Shown one piece after another: positions 1-6,973 of a stretch of 11,669 nucleotides of DNA. The stretch's first letter is position 1; each line of letters begins with the position of its first letter. Location: assembly GCA_964613745.1 (NCBI GenBank), contig CAZTJA010000098.1:1-11669 (forward strand). The letters run 5' to 3'. A model generated the notes under the pieces. It was not told the DNA's origin. It worked only from the letters and a program-made list of their open reading frames with translations, and did not search any database. Source of the stretch: CAZTJA01 sp964613745 (GTDB lineage: Bacteria > Desulfobacterota > Desulfomonilia > Desulfomonilales > Desulfomonilaceae). A program made the translations under genes and the position numbers.

Positions 1-2
1 GA

Positions 3-86
3 CCTGCAACGAGGTCGCTTCAGAGATTTGAAATTGGTCAACCTGAGAATGGAATCGTGTCGTTGAAGAATTATAAGAGCAGCTAG
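3..86 (+). CDS. Probable Rieske iron-sulfur protein, C-terminal end (partial)
   Basis: An open frame enters from the left edge and stops at TAG 84-86, encoding 27 residues that begin PATRSLQRFEI and end SLKNYKSS. A proline-rich turn followed by a short beta-strand and a G-x-V-x-L strand is how Rieske domains usually end (GPAxRxLxxaexx...GxIVV). The haem-b partner gene starts 4 bp downstream, which is the standard Rieske-cytochrome b gene order. The [2Fe-2S] ligand motifs (CTHLGC and CPCHGS types) would lie outside the window, so the call rests on a short tail and on context. If correct, the protein is a membrane-anchored subunit passing electrons from quinol to a c-type cytochrome on the outer face of the inner membrane. 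Confidence 0.6.
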   Translation, partial: PATRSLQRFEIGQPENGIVSLKNYKSS

Positions 87-90
87 ATTG

Positions 91-723
91 ATGGCCAAAA
101 ATTCTCTGCTGCGCTTCATCTATCACTTACATCCCCAAAGAATTCCAGTCCAATCAGCCGTCACATCTTATACATGGTGCCTCGGGGGGCTAACGTTCCT
201 GTGTTTTATCATTGAGGCGGTGACGGGGGCCTTATTGATGCTCTTCTACATTCCCACTCGGGATGGTGCGTACAGTTCCGTTCAGGCCATCAGTCATGTG
301 GTGCCGTATGGCTTTCTCGTCAGAAACATTCACTATTGGGTGGGGCAGGGCATGGTGATATTCACCGGTCTTCATATGATACGTGTGTATGTTTCCAGTG
401 CCTACGCTCCACCGAGGAGATTGAATTGGATAATAGGGGTTGCGCTGCTCGTATTGACCCTTTTCATCGATTTTACGGGATACTTGCTCGTTTGGGATAG
501 CCGAAGCTTTTGGGCATGGACTATTGCCCGAAATTTGGCTGAGCATGTCCCGCTAATGGGATCTTTTATGGCCGCCATTCTCTTCGGAGGCCCTGATCCT
601 TCCGATTATGTTCTCGTGCGTATTTATACCTGGCATGTCTTTCTGCTCCCACAAATAATCCTCATTCTCGCGGCACTGCATTTCTGGAAGGTTCGGAAGG
701 ACGGGATATCCGTTCCGCTCTAA
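91..723 (+). CDS. Cytochrome b6-type subunit of a Rieske/cytochrome b quinol oxidoreductase
   Basis: This is a 210-residue, four-helix cytochrome b N-terminal domain in the inner membrane. It carries two b haems and forms the quinol-oxidising core of a Rieske/cyt b complex. Numbered from ATG 91, the hydrophobic helices lie at about 29-52, 77-100, 114-134 and 177-199. The haem ligands are His81 and His95 in helix B (13 residues between) and His182 and His197 in helix D (14 between). The 14-residue spacing is the b6 type; mitochondrial-type cytochrome b has 13. All four positions, and Cys30 in the CLGG motif, are offset by exactly five from cyanobacterial/plant b6 (His86, 100, 187, 202 and Cys35), so a covalently held high-spin haem c_i is predicted. 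The length (about 215 in b6) shows a split b6/subunit IV arrangement, but no subunit IV gene follows. A TTG at 88 could also serve as the start. The stop of the upstream Rieske frame is 4 bp away, so the two are co-transcribed. Confidence 0.93.
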   Translation: MAKNSLLRFIYHLHPQRIPVQSAVTSYTWCLGGLTFLCFIIEAVTGALLMLFYIPTRDGAYSSVQAISHVVPYGFLVRNIHYWVGQGMVIFTGLHMIRVYVSSAYAPPRRLNWIIGVALLVLTLFIDFTGYLLVWDSRSFWAWTIARNLAEHVPLMGSFMAAILFGGPDPSDYVLVRIYTWHVFLLPQIILILAALHFWKVRKDGISVPL

Positions 724-765
724 TTCGCGATTTAGCTACACTTCGGCTCCATATCGCGGCTTGAG

Positions 766-801
766 CGCGAAAATACAGAAAATGACGCCGCTATTTTCGC
801 G
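766..801 (+). repeat. 9-bp inverted repeat after the cytochrome gene
   Basis: CGCGAAAAT (766-774) and ATTTTCGCG (793-801) are perfect reverse complements separated by 18 bases. The repeat lies 43 bp after the cytochrome b stop. It may be a weak or Rho-assisted transcription end or an mRNA-stabilising hairpin. There is no U-tract, so I do not call it an intrinsic terminator. Confidence 0.45.
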
Positions 802-978
802 GTCATCGCGGAATAATAATTACTAATTGTGACTTAATGATAAATAATTTCTTGACTAGCTGTTATGCGGATGATAGAGCCCCCGCAGGCGGTTGAAGAG
901 ATTTGAGCCCCAGCCCCGCGGGGGGCAAAATGCGTCTTATTCATCACACGTCGCGTCGCTATTAATTTTTACAAATTT

Positions 979-994
979 GTGCCCCCTGGGGCAC
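979..994. repeat. Perfect 16-bp GC-rich dyad upstream of the 140-residue gene
   Basis: GTGCCCCCTGGGGCAC has 7-bp arms around a central CT. It lies 28 bp before the start codon and 16 bp before the AAGGAG site of the next gene. The 2-base centre is too small for a stable RNA loop, so a protein-binding operator is more natural than a hairpin, although a slightly opened stem in the 5' leader is possible. A related weaker dyad, GCCCCGCGGGGGGC, lies at 913-926. Confidence 0.45.
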
Positions 995-1022
995 TTTGAA
1001 TACATGTTTTAAGGAGTTGGAT

Positions 1023-1445
1023 ATGAGTCAGAGTGCGGTTCAGGTCTCCGCCGGAACATTTCTTGACGGCTATGACTTTAATCAGAACTACAAGTATCTG
1101 AAGATGCTGATTCAAGAATTGAAAGCGGAGAACGGCTCCTTGTTGAGGAAGGAAATCTTTGGTGAAGAAAGTCAGGCTAAGCTTACCAAAAAACAGATGA
1201 AGCAACTTTTCCGATTTTTACGGAAAGTTGAGAATCATTACGATGCTTGCTGTACTCCTCCCATTCCTGAAGAATTGGAGCAGGGTATTCGCAGCAAAGA
1301 TCCATCGAATTGGCTTCCCTGGGAACAGGAAGCAATCCAAAAAGTGGACATTTGGCGAGCGGCACTCCAGGAGCAAAAGGCTAAGGCGAGGGAAATGCTG
1401 CGATCTACACTTGAAAAAGTAAGGCGTGGTGAAACGGTAAATTGA
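1023..1445 (+). CDS. Hypothetical protein, 140 residues, charged and helical
   Basis: I do not recognise this protein. The ATG at 1023 is chosen because AAGGAG (1011-1016) sits 6 bp upstream; an in-frame TTG at 996 would place that site inside the gene. The product is soluble-looking, with no signal peptide or membrane segment. It is rich in Lys, Glu and Gln, with two likely helical stretches: about 22-70 (including LTKKQMKQLFRFLRK) and about 103-136 (an amphipathic Lys/Arg/Glu-rich tail). A Cys-Cys pair (YDACCTPP, near residue 74) is followed by a Pro-rich turn and a Trp-containing segment (SNWLPWEQEA). There are too few cysteines for an obvious metal site. It is probably monocistronic: a gap with palindromes lies upstream and a strong terminator downstream. 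The function is unknown. Confidence 0.75.
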   Translation: MSQSAVQVSAGTFLDGYDFNQNYKYLKMLIQELKAENGSLLRKEIFGEESQAKLTKKQMKQLFRFLRKVENHYDACCTPPIPEELEQGIRSKDPSNWLPWEQEAIQKVDIWRAALQEQKAKAREMLRSTLEKVRRGETVN

Positions 1446-1546
1446 ACCCGCATATCCTAAACCGCATTTGCTCATGATTTTGGTTCAAGAGGGGGAGTTT
1501 TCACATAACCTTTAGTATTATTTAATTTTTTAATTTTCACTAGCCT

Positions 1547-1586
1547 CAAAACGCATCGGAGCACAGCCCAATGCGTTTTGTTTTTC
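1547..1586 (+). terminator. Intrinsic terminator after the 140-residue gene
   Basis: CAAAACGCAT (1547-1556) pairs perfectly with ATGCGTTTTG (1571-1580) across a 14-base loop and is followed at once by five T residues. This is a clear Rho-independent terminator about 100 bp after the stop codon at 1445. It separates this gene from hflKC. Confidence 0.88.
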
Positions 1587-1612
1587 TATGGCAAACAAAA
1601 TATTGTACGAGT

Positions 1613-1641
1613 TTGCCTAATATGTAATTCTGAAATATTAT
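1613..1641 (+). promoter_or_regulatory. Putative sigma-70 promoter of hflKC
   Basis: TTGCCT (1613-1618) and TATTAT (1636-1641) are separated by 17 bp and fall between the terminator and hflK. Transcription would start near 1648, giving a leader of roughly 80 bases. A short inverted repeat, GTGCT/AGCAC (1644-1659), overlaps the expected start point and could be an operator. Confidence 0.5.
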
Positions 1642-1726
1642 ATGTGCTAGCTTCAGCACGCGAACACAGGGTTTCCTCTGTTATCATTAATAATCGAAGC
1701 TTAAGGAACAATTAATAGGAGGTCTA

Positions 1727-2779
1727 ATGGACCAGTTTCGGCCCAGAGAAGATCCCAACCCGGTTCGAGATTTTCAAAAAGGGGTTGAAAGCGTCAAAGA
1801 CTTTTTGGGGCGATTCTCCGGAGGTAGAGGTTTCTGGATAATAATTATCATCGCTATAGCGCTCTACATTTCGTCCGGAATTTACATTGTGGGCCCCGGG
1901 GAAAAGGGAGTAGTTCTACTATTCGGAAAAGTTAATTCGATAACCGAACCCGGATTGAGATTCAGGCTTCCCAAGCCTTTCATGACTCATACTATAGTCG
2001 ATACCTCGTCAGTACGGCGAGCGGAGATTGGTTTCCGATCCGATAGGGGGCGTACACGGTCTGTTCCCGCAGAGTCGCTCATGCTAACGGGGGACGAGAA
2101 CATAGTTGATGTACAGTTATCGGTTCAGTACATGGTGCAGGATCCAGTTAAATTTTTGTTTGGGGCGGAATCTCCTGAGAATGTCCTAAAAGCCTCGGCT
2201 GAAGTAGCACTCAGGGGGGTTGTCGGCGAGAGTTCGATTGATTACACGATGACGAGCGGCAGAATGGACATTCAAAAGCGAGTGGAAGTTTACCTACAAA
2301 AGCTGCTCGACGGGTACAATACCGGTCTGTTGGTGACGCAAGCCAGATTGCAGGTGGTGGATCCACCCGCACAGGTACAAGAATCTTTTCATGACGTGGT
2401 AAGAGCCTGGGAAGATCGGGAGCGACTTATTAAGGAGGCGGAGGGATTTCGAGAGGATGTGATTCCTAAGGCAAGAGGTCAGGCTCAGCAAGAAATTCGA
2501 GAAGCCGAGGCTTATAAGGCCCAGCGTGTTATTCGCGCCAAAGGAGATGCTCAGCGTTTTTCCACGATGTTGGTGGAATATTCGAAATCGCCTCGCGTAA
2601 CTCGCGAACGCTTGTTTTTGGAAACAGTTGAACAATTTATGCCGAATGTGAAGAAGACCATAATGGATGGAAGCTCGGGGGCTTTGCCCATTCTACCCTT
2701 GTCCACCCTTGAGCAAAGTTTAGGTCAAATGTCGGTTCCGTCATCGGACAGTGTTCCGGCGGATAGGAAAGCCAAATGA
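1727..2779 (+). CDS. hflK: HflK, SPFH/band-7 membrane protein
   Basis: HflK forms with HflC a large cage-like complex in the inner membrane that surrounds and modulates the FtsH protease, in membrane-protein quality control. The 350-residue protein has a short polar N-terminus, one membrane helix at about 36-54 and a large SPFH (band 7) domain from about residue 55, opening with VGPGEKGVVLLFGK. The diagnostic HflK stretch LTGDENIVDVQLSVQY lies at 120-135. A long Glu/Arg/Ala-rich helix (about 230-290) forms the coiled-coil wall of the cage. The N-terminal Gly/Pro-rich tail known from E. coli HflK (419 residues) is mostly missing. The AGGAGG site (1717-1722) is 4 bp before the ATG. The last codon and stop overlap the start of hflC (ATGA, 2776-2779), so translation is coupled. 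No ftsH gene is seen in the window. Confidence 0.95.
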   Translation: MDQFRPREDPNPVRDFQKGVESVKDFLGRFSGGRGFWIIIIIAIALYISSGIYIVGPGEKGVVLLFGKVNSITEPGLRFRLPKPFMTHTIVDTSSVRRAEIGFRSDRGRTRSVPAESLMLTGDENIVDVQLSVQYMVQDPVKFLFGAESPENVLKASAEVALRGVVGESSIDYTMTSGRMDIQKRVEVYLQKLLDGYNTGLLVTQARLQVVDPPAQVQESFHDVVRAWEDRERLIKEAEGFREDVIPKARGQAQQEIREAEAYKAQRVIRAKGDAQRFSTMLVEYSKSPRVTRERLFLETVEQFMPNVKKTIMDGSSGALPILPLSTLEQSLGQMSVPSSDSVPADRKAK

Positions 2780-3672
2780 GCGGTTTAGCCAAAATTATTA
2801 TACCGTTACTAATTGCATTCTTTCTGATTTCCCAATCGGCTTACATCATTGAAGAGGGCACTCAGGCTCTCATTTTACAACTCGGAAAACCTGTGAAAAT
2901 CATCCAGGAGCCCGGCTTGTATTTTAAATATCCCCTCATTCAAGATGTGACCCTTTTTCCTAAAAGAGTCCTCGTGGCGGATGCTCGACCCGCTGAATAT
3001 ATTACATTAGACAAAAAAAGACTGACTGTAGACACGGTAACAAGGTGGGCGATTCAGGAACCACTGGTGTATTATCAGACTGTCCGAAACGAGGCAGGAG
3101 CAATTTCACGATTGAATGATCTCATTTTTGCCAGATTGCGACAGGAAATTGGTAATCACAATTTTAAGGAGTTTATTAGAGAAGAGCGCGAATTCATCAT
3201 GAACCAGGTCACATCGGGAACTGCGGAAGCGGCGCTTAGATTCGGCATAAGCGTGATGGACGTCAGAATCAAGAGAGTCGATTTACCCGAAGAGGTTCAG
3301 GCGAGCGTCTTTGCGAGAATGAAAGCGGAACGGGAAAGAATCGCCAAACGATACAGGGCTGAAGGTGAGGAGCAGGCCAGAGAAATCAGGGCAAATGCCA
3401 ATAAGGAAAAAGAGATAATACTTGCCGAAGCGTATAGACAGGCGGAAACATTGCGAGGACAGGGAGATGCGGAATCTACGGCCATTTATTCAGAGGCTTA
3501 CGGCAGGGATGAAGACTTTTTCTCTTTTTCAAGACGTCTGGACGTGTACAGGCGCATATTTGGACCTGAGACCTCGATGATTTTAAGTACGGACAATCAA
3601 CTATTAGAGTTTCTGGGATCACCGACGAGAAGGACGAACCCGGCGAGCACTCCCAATACGAGTGCAAAATAG
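2776..3672 (+). CDS. hflC: HflC, SPFH/band-7 membrane protein
   Basis: HflC is the obligate partner of HflK in the HflKC complex around FtsH. The 298-residue protein starts with a signal-anchor helix (about residues 5-22). The SPFH domain follows directly, opening with IIEEGTQALILQLGKP and continuing through EPGLYFKYPLIQDV. A charged helical section of about 175-235 (MKAERERIAKRYRAEGEEQA region) forms the coiled coil, and the FFSFSRRLDVYRRIFG segment near the end is typical of HflC. The length agrees with the family (334 in E. coli, somewhat shorter here, with a plain Ser/Thr/Asn-rich tail). It overlaps hflK by 4 bp and has no separate promoter. No intrinsic terminator is visible in the 87 bp that follow, so some read-through into the next gene is possible. 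Confidence 0.95.
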   Translation: MSGLAKIIIPLLIAFFLISQSAYIIEEGTQALILQLGKPVKIIQEPGLYFKYPLIQDVTLFPKRVLVADARPAEYITLDKKRLTVDTVTRWAIQEPLVYYQTVRNEAGAISRLNDLIFARLRQEIGNHNFKEFIREEREFIMNQVTSGTAEAALRFGISVMDVRIKRVDLPEEVQASVFARMKAERERIAKRYRAEGEEQAREIRANANKEKEIILAEAYRQAETLRGQGDAESTAIYSEAYGRDEDFFSFSRRLDVYRRIFGPETSMILSTDNQLLEFLGSPTRRTNPASTPNTSAK

Positions 3673-3759
3673 CCGGTGCGCATATATTCCCTGTAATACT
3701 GATTATACATACACTAACTTGCTAAACGGATAATTTCCATAAAGAATAAGGAATCCGAC

Positions 3760-5235
3760 ATGAAGATCTTACTGGCTTACCCCGCTATTCCCGATACGTT
3801 TTGGAGCTTCAAGCATATCCTGAAGTTCATACATAAGAAAGCAGCACATATTCCACTCGGACTCATTACTATAGGTGCCATGCTCCCAAAAGAATGGGAT
3901 GTCAAACTGGTAGATATGAACGTTGAGCCCCTCACGGATGAAGCGCTGAATTGGGCCGACATGGTGATGATCGGTGCGATGGTCATACAAAAGGAATCTA
4001 CTGCGGACGTGTTGTCTAGAGCTAAGGCGCTTGGAAAGAAAGTCGCGGCAGGAGGCCCCCTATTTACGAGTGCTCCCGGCGAGTGGCCCGGCGTCGACTA
4101 TCTGATCCTGAATGAAGCGGAATTAACGTTACCCGAATTCTTGAAAGATCTGGAAACAGGCAATCTCAAGAGGATATACACCACGGAAGAAAAACCCGAC
4201 ATTACCAAAACGCCTGCTCCACGCTGGGAACTGATCAACATGAAGCTTTATGCGAGCATGTCCGCACAGTATTCGCGTGGGTGCCCATTCGACTGCGAGT
4301 TCTGTGACATAGTGAACCTGAACGGCAGGAGACCGAGAGTTAAATCAGACGAACAGATGGTCAACGAGTTTCAGTTACTCTACGATAAAGGCTGGCGTGG
4401 ACGGCTTTTCATAGTTGATGACAACTTTATCGGCAACAGAGTAAAGGTTAAGTCCTTTCTCCGTAATTCTCTTATTCCTTGGCAGCAGGAACATAAGTTT
4501 CCCTTCGCTTTATACACGGAAGCTTCGGTAAACTTGGCTCAGGATGAGGAGTTGATGCAGCTTATGACCTCGGCAGGATTCGATTCCGTGTTTCTGGGGC
4601 TGGAAACGCCTGAGGAGCAATCATTGGCTGAATGCGGAAAACACCAGAATTGTGCGATTGACCTGTTGGAAGCAGTAAAAACAATACAGCGAAACGGTAT
4701 GGAAGTAATGGGCGGTTTTATTATCGGTTTCGATAACGATCCGCCTAATATATTTGAGCGTCAGATAAAATTTATTCAAAATAGCGGCGTTGTGAAGGCG
4801 ATGATCGGATTGTTGAACGCCATACCGGGAACTCGACTGTATAAACGGCTCAAGGAAGAAGGCCGACTCTTGGAAGACTGCACCGGTGACAATTGTGACG
4901 GCTCTCTCAATTTTATACCGAAAATGGACGCACAAAAGTTACGAGATGGGTATCAATCGGTTCTCAATTATCTGTACTCTCCAAAAGAGTACTATGAGCG
5001 AGTCTTCGAGTTTCTGAAAGATTACAATCCAAAAAGAAAGCGCAAAATCCAATGGCTTGAAGTGCGAGCTTTCTTCAGTTCAGTTGTGTATCTCGGTATT
5101 TTGGACAAGGGTAAAAGCAAATTGTATTATTGGAAGCTGCTCTGTAAAGCTTTTATTTACCATAGAAGCGCCTTCGGTGAGGCGGTATCCAGCGCAATTT
5201 TCGGTTACCATTTCCGCAAATTGCTTCAAAAATAA
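3760..5235 (+). CDS. B12-binding radical SAM protein, HpnP-like/DUF4070 architecture
   Basis: This is a 491-residue cobalamin-binding radical SAM enzyme. The N-terminal domain (about 1-140) has the Rossmann-like B12 fold: MKILLAYPAIPDTFWSF, then IPLGLITIGAMLP, a VDMNV strand turn and an AAGGP loop near 96-100. No DxHxxG motif is present, as is common in class B radical SAM enzymes. The radical SAM core (about 165-360) carries the [4Fe-4S] motif C175-x3-C179-x2-C182 (RGCPFDCEFCDI), followed by FIVDDNFIGN and GGFIIGFDND. The C-terminal part (about 380-491) is helical and resembles DUF4070. Relatives with this layout include the hopanoid C-2 methylase HpnP and many uncharacterised paralogues. 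Typical chemistry is transfer of a methyl group to an unactivated carbon, but the substrate here is unknown. AAGGAA (3748-3753) precedes the ATG. A glycosyltransferase gene begins 3 bp after the stop. The family call is firm; the HpnP function is not claimed. Confidence 0.9.
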   Translation: MKILLAYPAIPDTFWSFKHILKFIHKKAAHIPLGLITIGAMLPKEWDVKLVDMNVEPLTDEALNWADMVMIGAMVIQKESTADVLSRAKALGKKVAAGGPLFTSAPGEWPGVDYLILNEAELTLPEFLKDLETGNLKRIYTTEEKPDITKTPAPRWELINMKLYASMSAQYSRGCPFDCEFCDIVNLNGRRPRVKSDEQMVNEFQLLYDKGWRGRLFIVDDNFIGNRVKVKSFLRNSLIPWQQEHKFPFALYTEASVNLAQDEELMQLMTSAGFDSVFLGLETPEEQSLAECGKHQNCAIDLLEAVKTIQRNGMEVMGGFIIGFDNDPPNIFERQIKFIQNSGVVKAMIGLLNAIPGTRLYKRLKEEGRLLEDCTGDNCDGSLNFIPKMDAQKLRDGYQSVLNYLYSPKEYYERVFEFLKDYNPKRKRKIQWLEVRAFFSSVVYLGILDKGKSKLYYWKLLCKAFIYHRSAFGEAVSSAIFGYHFRKLLQK

Positions 5236-5238
5236 TCG

Positions 5239-6072
5239 GTGTCTTTGGTCAGTGCAATAATTCCGACGTATAATCGAAGTCACACTTTAGAGCGGGCGAT
5301 CCGCTCTATTTTGTTTCAGACCTTCTCCGACATCGAATTAATTGTGGTTGATGACTGTTCAACCGATGGCACGGAGCTTCTGCTCGGCAAATTTCCCTCG
5401 GTTCGCACCCTGCGGCATGGAATCAACAGGGGCGTTTCCGCTGCACGTAATACGGGAATAAGAGCTGCTTCGGGCCGGTTAATTGCCTTTCTCGATTCCG
5501 ATGACGAATGGCTGCCCAACAAAATTGCCGAACAATTGAAGCTCTTTTCTCCTTTGGAGCCTCTGTTCATCTGTCATACAGATGAGATATGGATGCGGAA
5601 CGACAAAAGATTGAATCCGGGTAAGGTCCATATCAAACAGGGAGGTTTTTTTTTCGAGAGGGCTTTGGAACGCTGTCTTATCAGTCCTTCTGCAGTCATA
5701 ATATCTCGTGATCTGATCGAAGAAGTGGGTTTGTTTGATGAAGACCTGCCGGCTGCTGAAGATTACGATTTGTGGTTGCGGATCACTTCACGGTTCGCAG
5801 TGAATTACGTTCCCGAACGGCTGGTGATCAAACACGGAGGGGGTGACGACCAGCTTTCGGTTACTACCCCAGTGATAGACAAATTGAGAATCCGGGCGAT
5901 TCTAAAGATCATAAACGACGCATACTTATCGGATGAATACCGTGAAGCTGCGATCCGGGAGCTGATTAAAAAATGTCGAATAGTAGCTCAGGGAGCGACG
6001 AAAAGAGGATTTCACCAAGAGGCGCAACGGTACATTGAACTCATTGGAAAGTATGAAAATTTTGCAAATTGA
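5239..6072 (+). CDS. Family 2 glycosyltransferase (GT-A fold)
   Basis: This 277-residue enzyme transfers a sugar from a nucleotide sugar, probably at the cytoplasmic face of the membrane; the acceptor is unknown. The N-terminal GT2 signature is complete: SAIIPTYNR (about 5-13), VVDDCSTDGT (36-45) and NRGVSAARNTGI (63-74). The metal-binding motif FLDSDDEW lies at 84-91, and the acceptor-side ED motif is in AAEDYDLWLRI (Glu174, Asp175). No membrane helix is seen. The start is uncertain: GTG 5239 lies 3 bp after the previous stop with no clear Shine-Dalgarno site, and TTG 5245 is an alternative. Initiation therefore probably depends on coupling to the upstream gene. A run of nine T residues (5646-5654) encodes part of GGFFFE. 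The last 20 bp overlap the next gene. Confidence 0.92.
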   Translation: MSLVSAIIPTYNRSHTLERAIRSILFQTFSDIELIVVDDCSTDGTELLLGKFPSVRTLRHGINRGVSAARNTGIRAASGRLIAFLDSDDEWLPNKIAEQLKLFSPLEPLFICHTDEIWMRNDKRLNPGKVHIKQGGFFFERALERCLISPSAVIISRDLIEEVGLFDEDLPAAEDYDLWLRITSRFAVNYVPERLVIKHGGGDDQLSVTTPVIDKLRIRAILKIINDAYLSDEYREAAIRELIKKCRIVAQGATKRGFHQEAQRYIELIGKYENFAN

Positions 6073-6961
6073 TCCCAAGCAGGTGTTGCTACAAGATCAC
6101 ACATGCTTTTTCCCAACTTTTTCGAACTTAAACCGGCTTCGGCAGTCTGTCGAGCGGATAGGGATAGTAAATCCTCCTGTTCTGTTGCAAAAATCGGAAG
6201 GTTTTATTCCTGTTCTGGGAAGACGCCGGATCCAAGCGGCAATCATGTTGGGTATAGACAAAATTACCGCTTCAGAGGTCAGAGGACTGGACGAGAAAGA
6301 ATGTTTCAGGATGGCGTTCTGGGATAACTTCGACCACCGTTTTTTCCATGGGGCCCTCATCTCTTATCTTGTGAACAGAATTTTGGAGTTGTTCGACAAA
6401 GACGTTGCCTACACCGATTTCTTTGTACATTTGGGTCTGCCGGCTTTTGGGCCACGGATCCATCGCCTACAAAAGATTGGCCGGATGGAGCCCCAAGTGC
6501 TTGAACGCTGGGTCGCAGGCAAATTGTTGGAAAAAACGGTAAGTCTACTGTCGGATATGTCTTTTGAGGTAAGATCCAATCTGATGAGGCTCATTGCCGA
6601 TCTGGGACTGAATGCCAACACTGCAGATGAACTTGTGCGAAATCTAAATGATCACAGTATTGAAAGTAACGTGCCGATTACCGATTTACTTGATTATCAG
6701 GATTTTCAATCCATATTGGATGACCCTAAGCTGGATCGTCCGGGAAAATGGATTAGATTTCGTAAGGTAATTCATTCATTGAGGTTTCCTGATTACACCA
6801 AAGAACTCGAGCGATATGAGGCGCAGGTTAGCGCCCTAAGACTGCCGGGTAATATGAAACTCAAACACATCCCTTTTTTTGAAAATGATAAAGTCCAGAT
6901 AGAAATTACCGTCGATTGCTTGCAAGATGCCAAAGACCTGATCGGTAAAATCAGGGAGTAA
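6053..6961 (+). CDS. ParB/Spo0J-like protein (ParB N-terminal domain plus HTH region)
   Basis: This is a 302-residue protein with a ParB-type layout. The ParB N-terminal domain (about 1-85) contains LRQSVERIGIVNPPVLL (29-45) and then GFIPVLGRRRIQAAIMLG (50-67), which matches the ParB box normally written GERRxRA. Residues about 115-200 fit the ParB helix-turn-helix region, with GRMEPQVLERWVAGKLLEKT as the usual l..gxis segment. The C-terminus (about 250-302) resembles a Spo0J-type dimerisation tail. Chromosome ParB proteins bind DNA and CTP and slide as clamps. Here the conserved Glu of the GERR motif is Arg57, so CTP binding may be altered. No parA lies beside it, and no parS-like site was noticed, so plasmid or chromosome partition is unlikely to be its main job. 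ATG 6053 overlaps the glycosyltransferase by 20 bp; TTG 6035 is an alternative start. It is followed 12 bp later by an SPL-family gene, which suggests a DNA-related partnership. Confidence 0.85.
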   Translation: MKILQIDPKQVLLQDHTCFFPTFSNLNRLRQSVERIGIVNPPVLLQKSEGFIPVLGRRRIQAAIMLGIDKITASEVRGLDEKECFRMAFWDNFDHRFFHGALISYLVNRILELFDKDVAYTDFFVHLGLPAFGPRIHRLQKIGRMEPQVLERWVAGKLLEKTVSLLSDMSFEVRSNLMRLIADLGLNANTADELVRNLNDHSIESNVPITDLLDYQDFQSILDDPKLDRPGKWIRFRKVIHSLRFPDYTKELERYEAQVSALRLPGNMKLKHIPFFENDKVQIEITVDCLQDAKDLIGKIRE

Positions 6962-6973
6962 ATCCGGGCTAAA

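Larger units (their letters stand above)
724..1022. other. Intergenic region with several palindromes
   Basis: These 299 bp hold no convincing gene. The left part is rich in CGCG steps, with TCGCGG at 754-759, 797-802 and 805-810, and a 9-bp inverted repeat at 766-801 that could end cytochrome transcription, though no T-run follows. A possible -35 TTGACT lies at 852-857, but the best 17-bp-spaced -10 (TAGAGC, 875-880) is poor. GC-rich dyads at 913-926 and 979-994 lie just upstream of the next gene. I cannot assign a regulator to any of them. Confidence 0.5.

Noticed and set aside
766..801. An intrinsic terminator for the cytochrome gene
   Set aside because: The stem is perfect but the loop is long and no T-run follows, so it is listed only as an inverted repeat.
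852..880. A sigma-70 promoter for the 140-residue gene (TTGACT with TAGAGC)
   Set aside because: The -35 is good, but the -10 at the proper spacing matches only three of six consensus bases.
996..1022. An upstream TTG start adding nine residues to the 140-residue protein
   Set aside because: The AAGGAG site at 1011-1016 would then be inside the coding region, whereas it is ideally placed for ATG 1023.
3760..5235. Naming the B12 radical SAM gene hpnP
   Set aside because: The architecture is shared with many uncharacterised paralogues, and no other hopanoid gene is in the window.
6053..6961. A plasmid or chromosome partition locus
   Set aside because: No ParA ATPase gene is adjacent, no parS-like palindrome was noticed, and the key GERR motif is altered.
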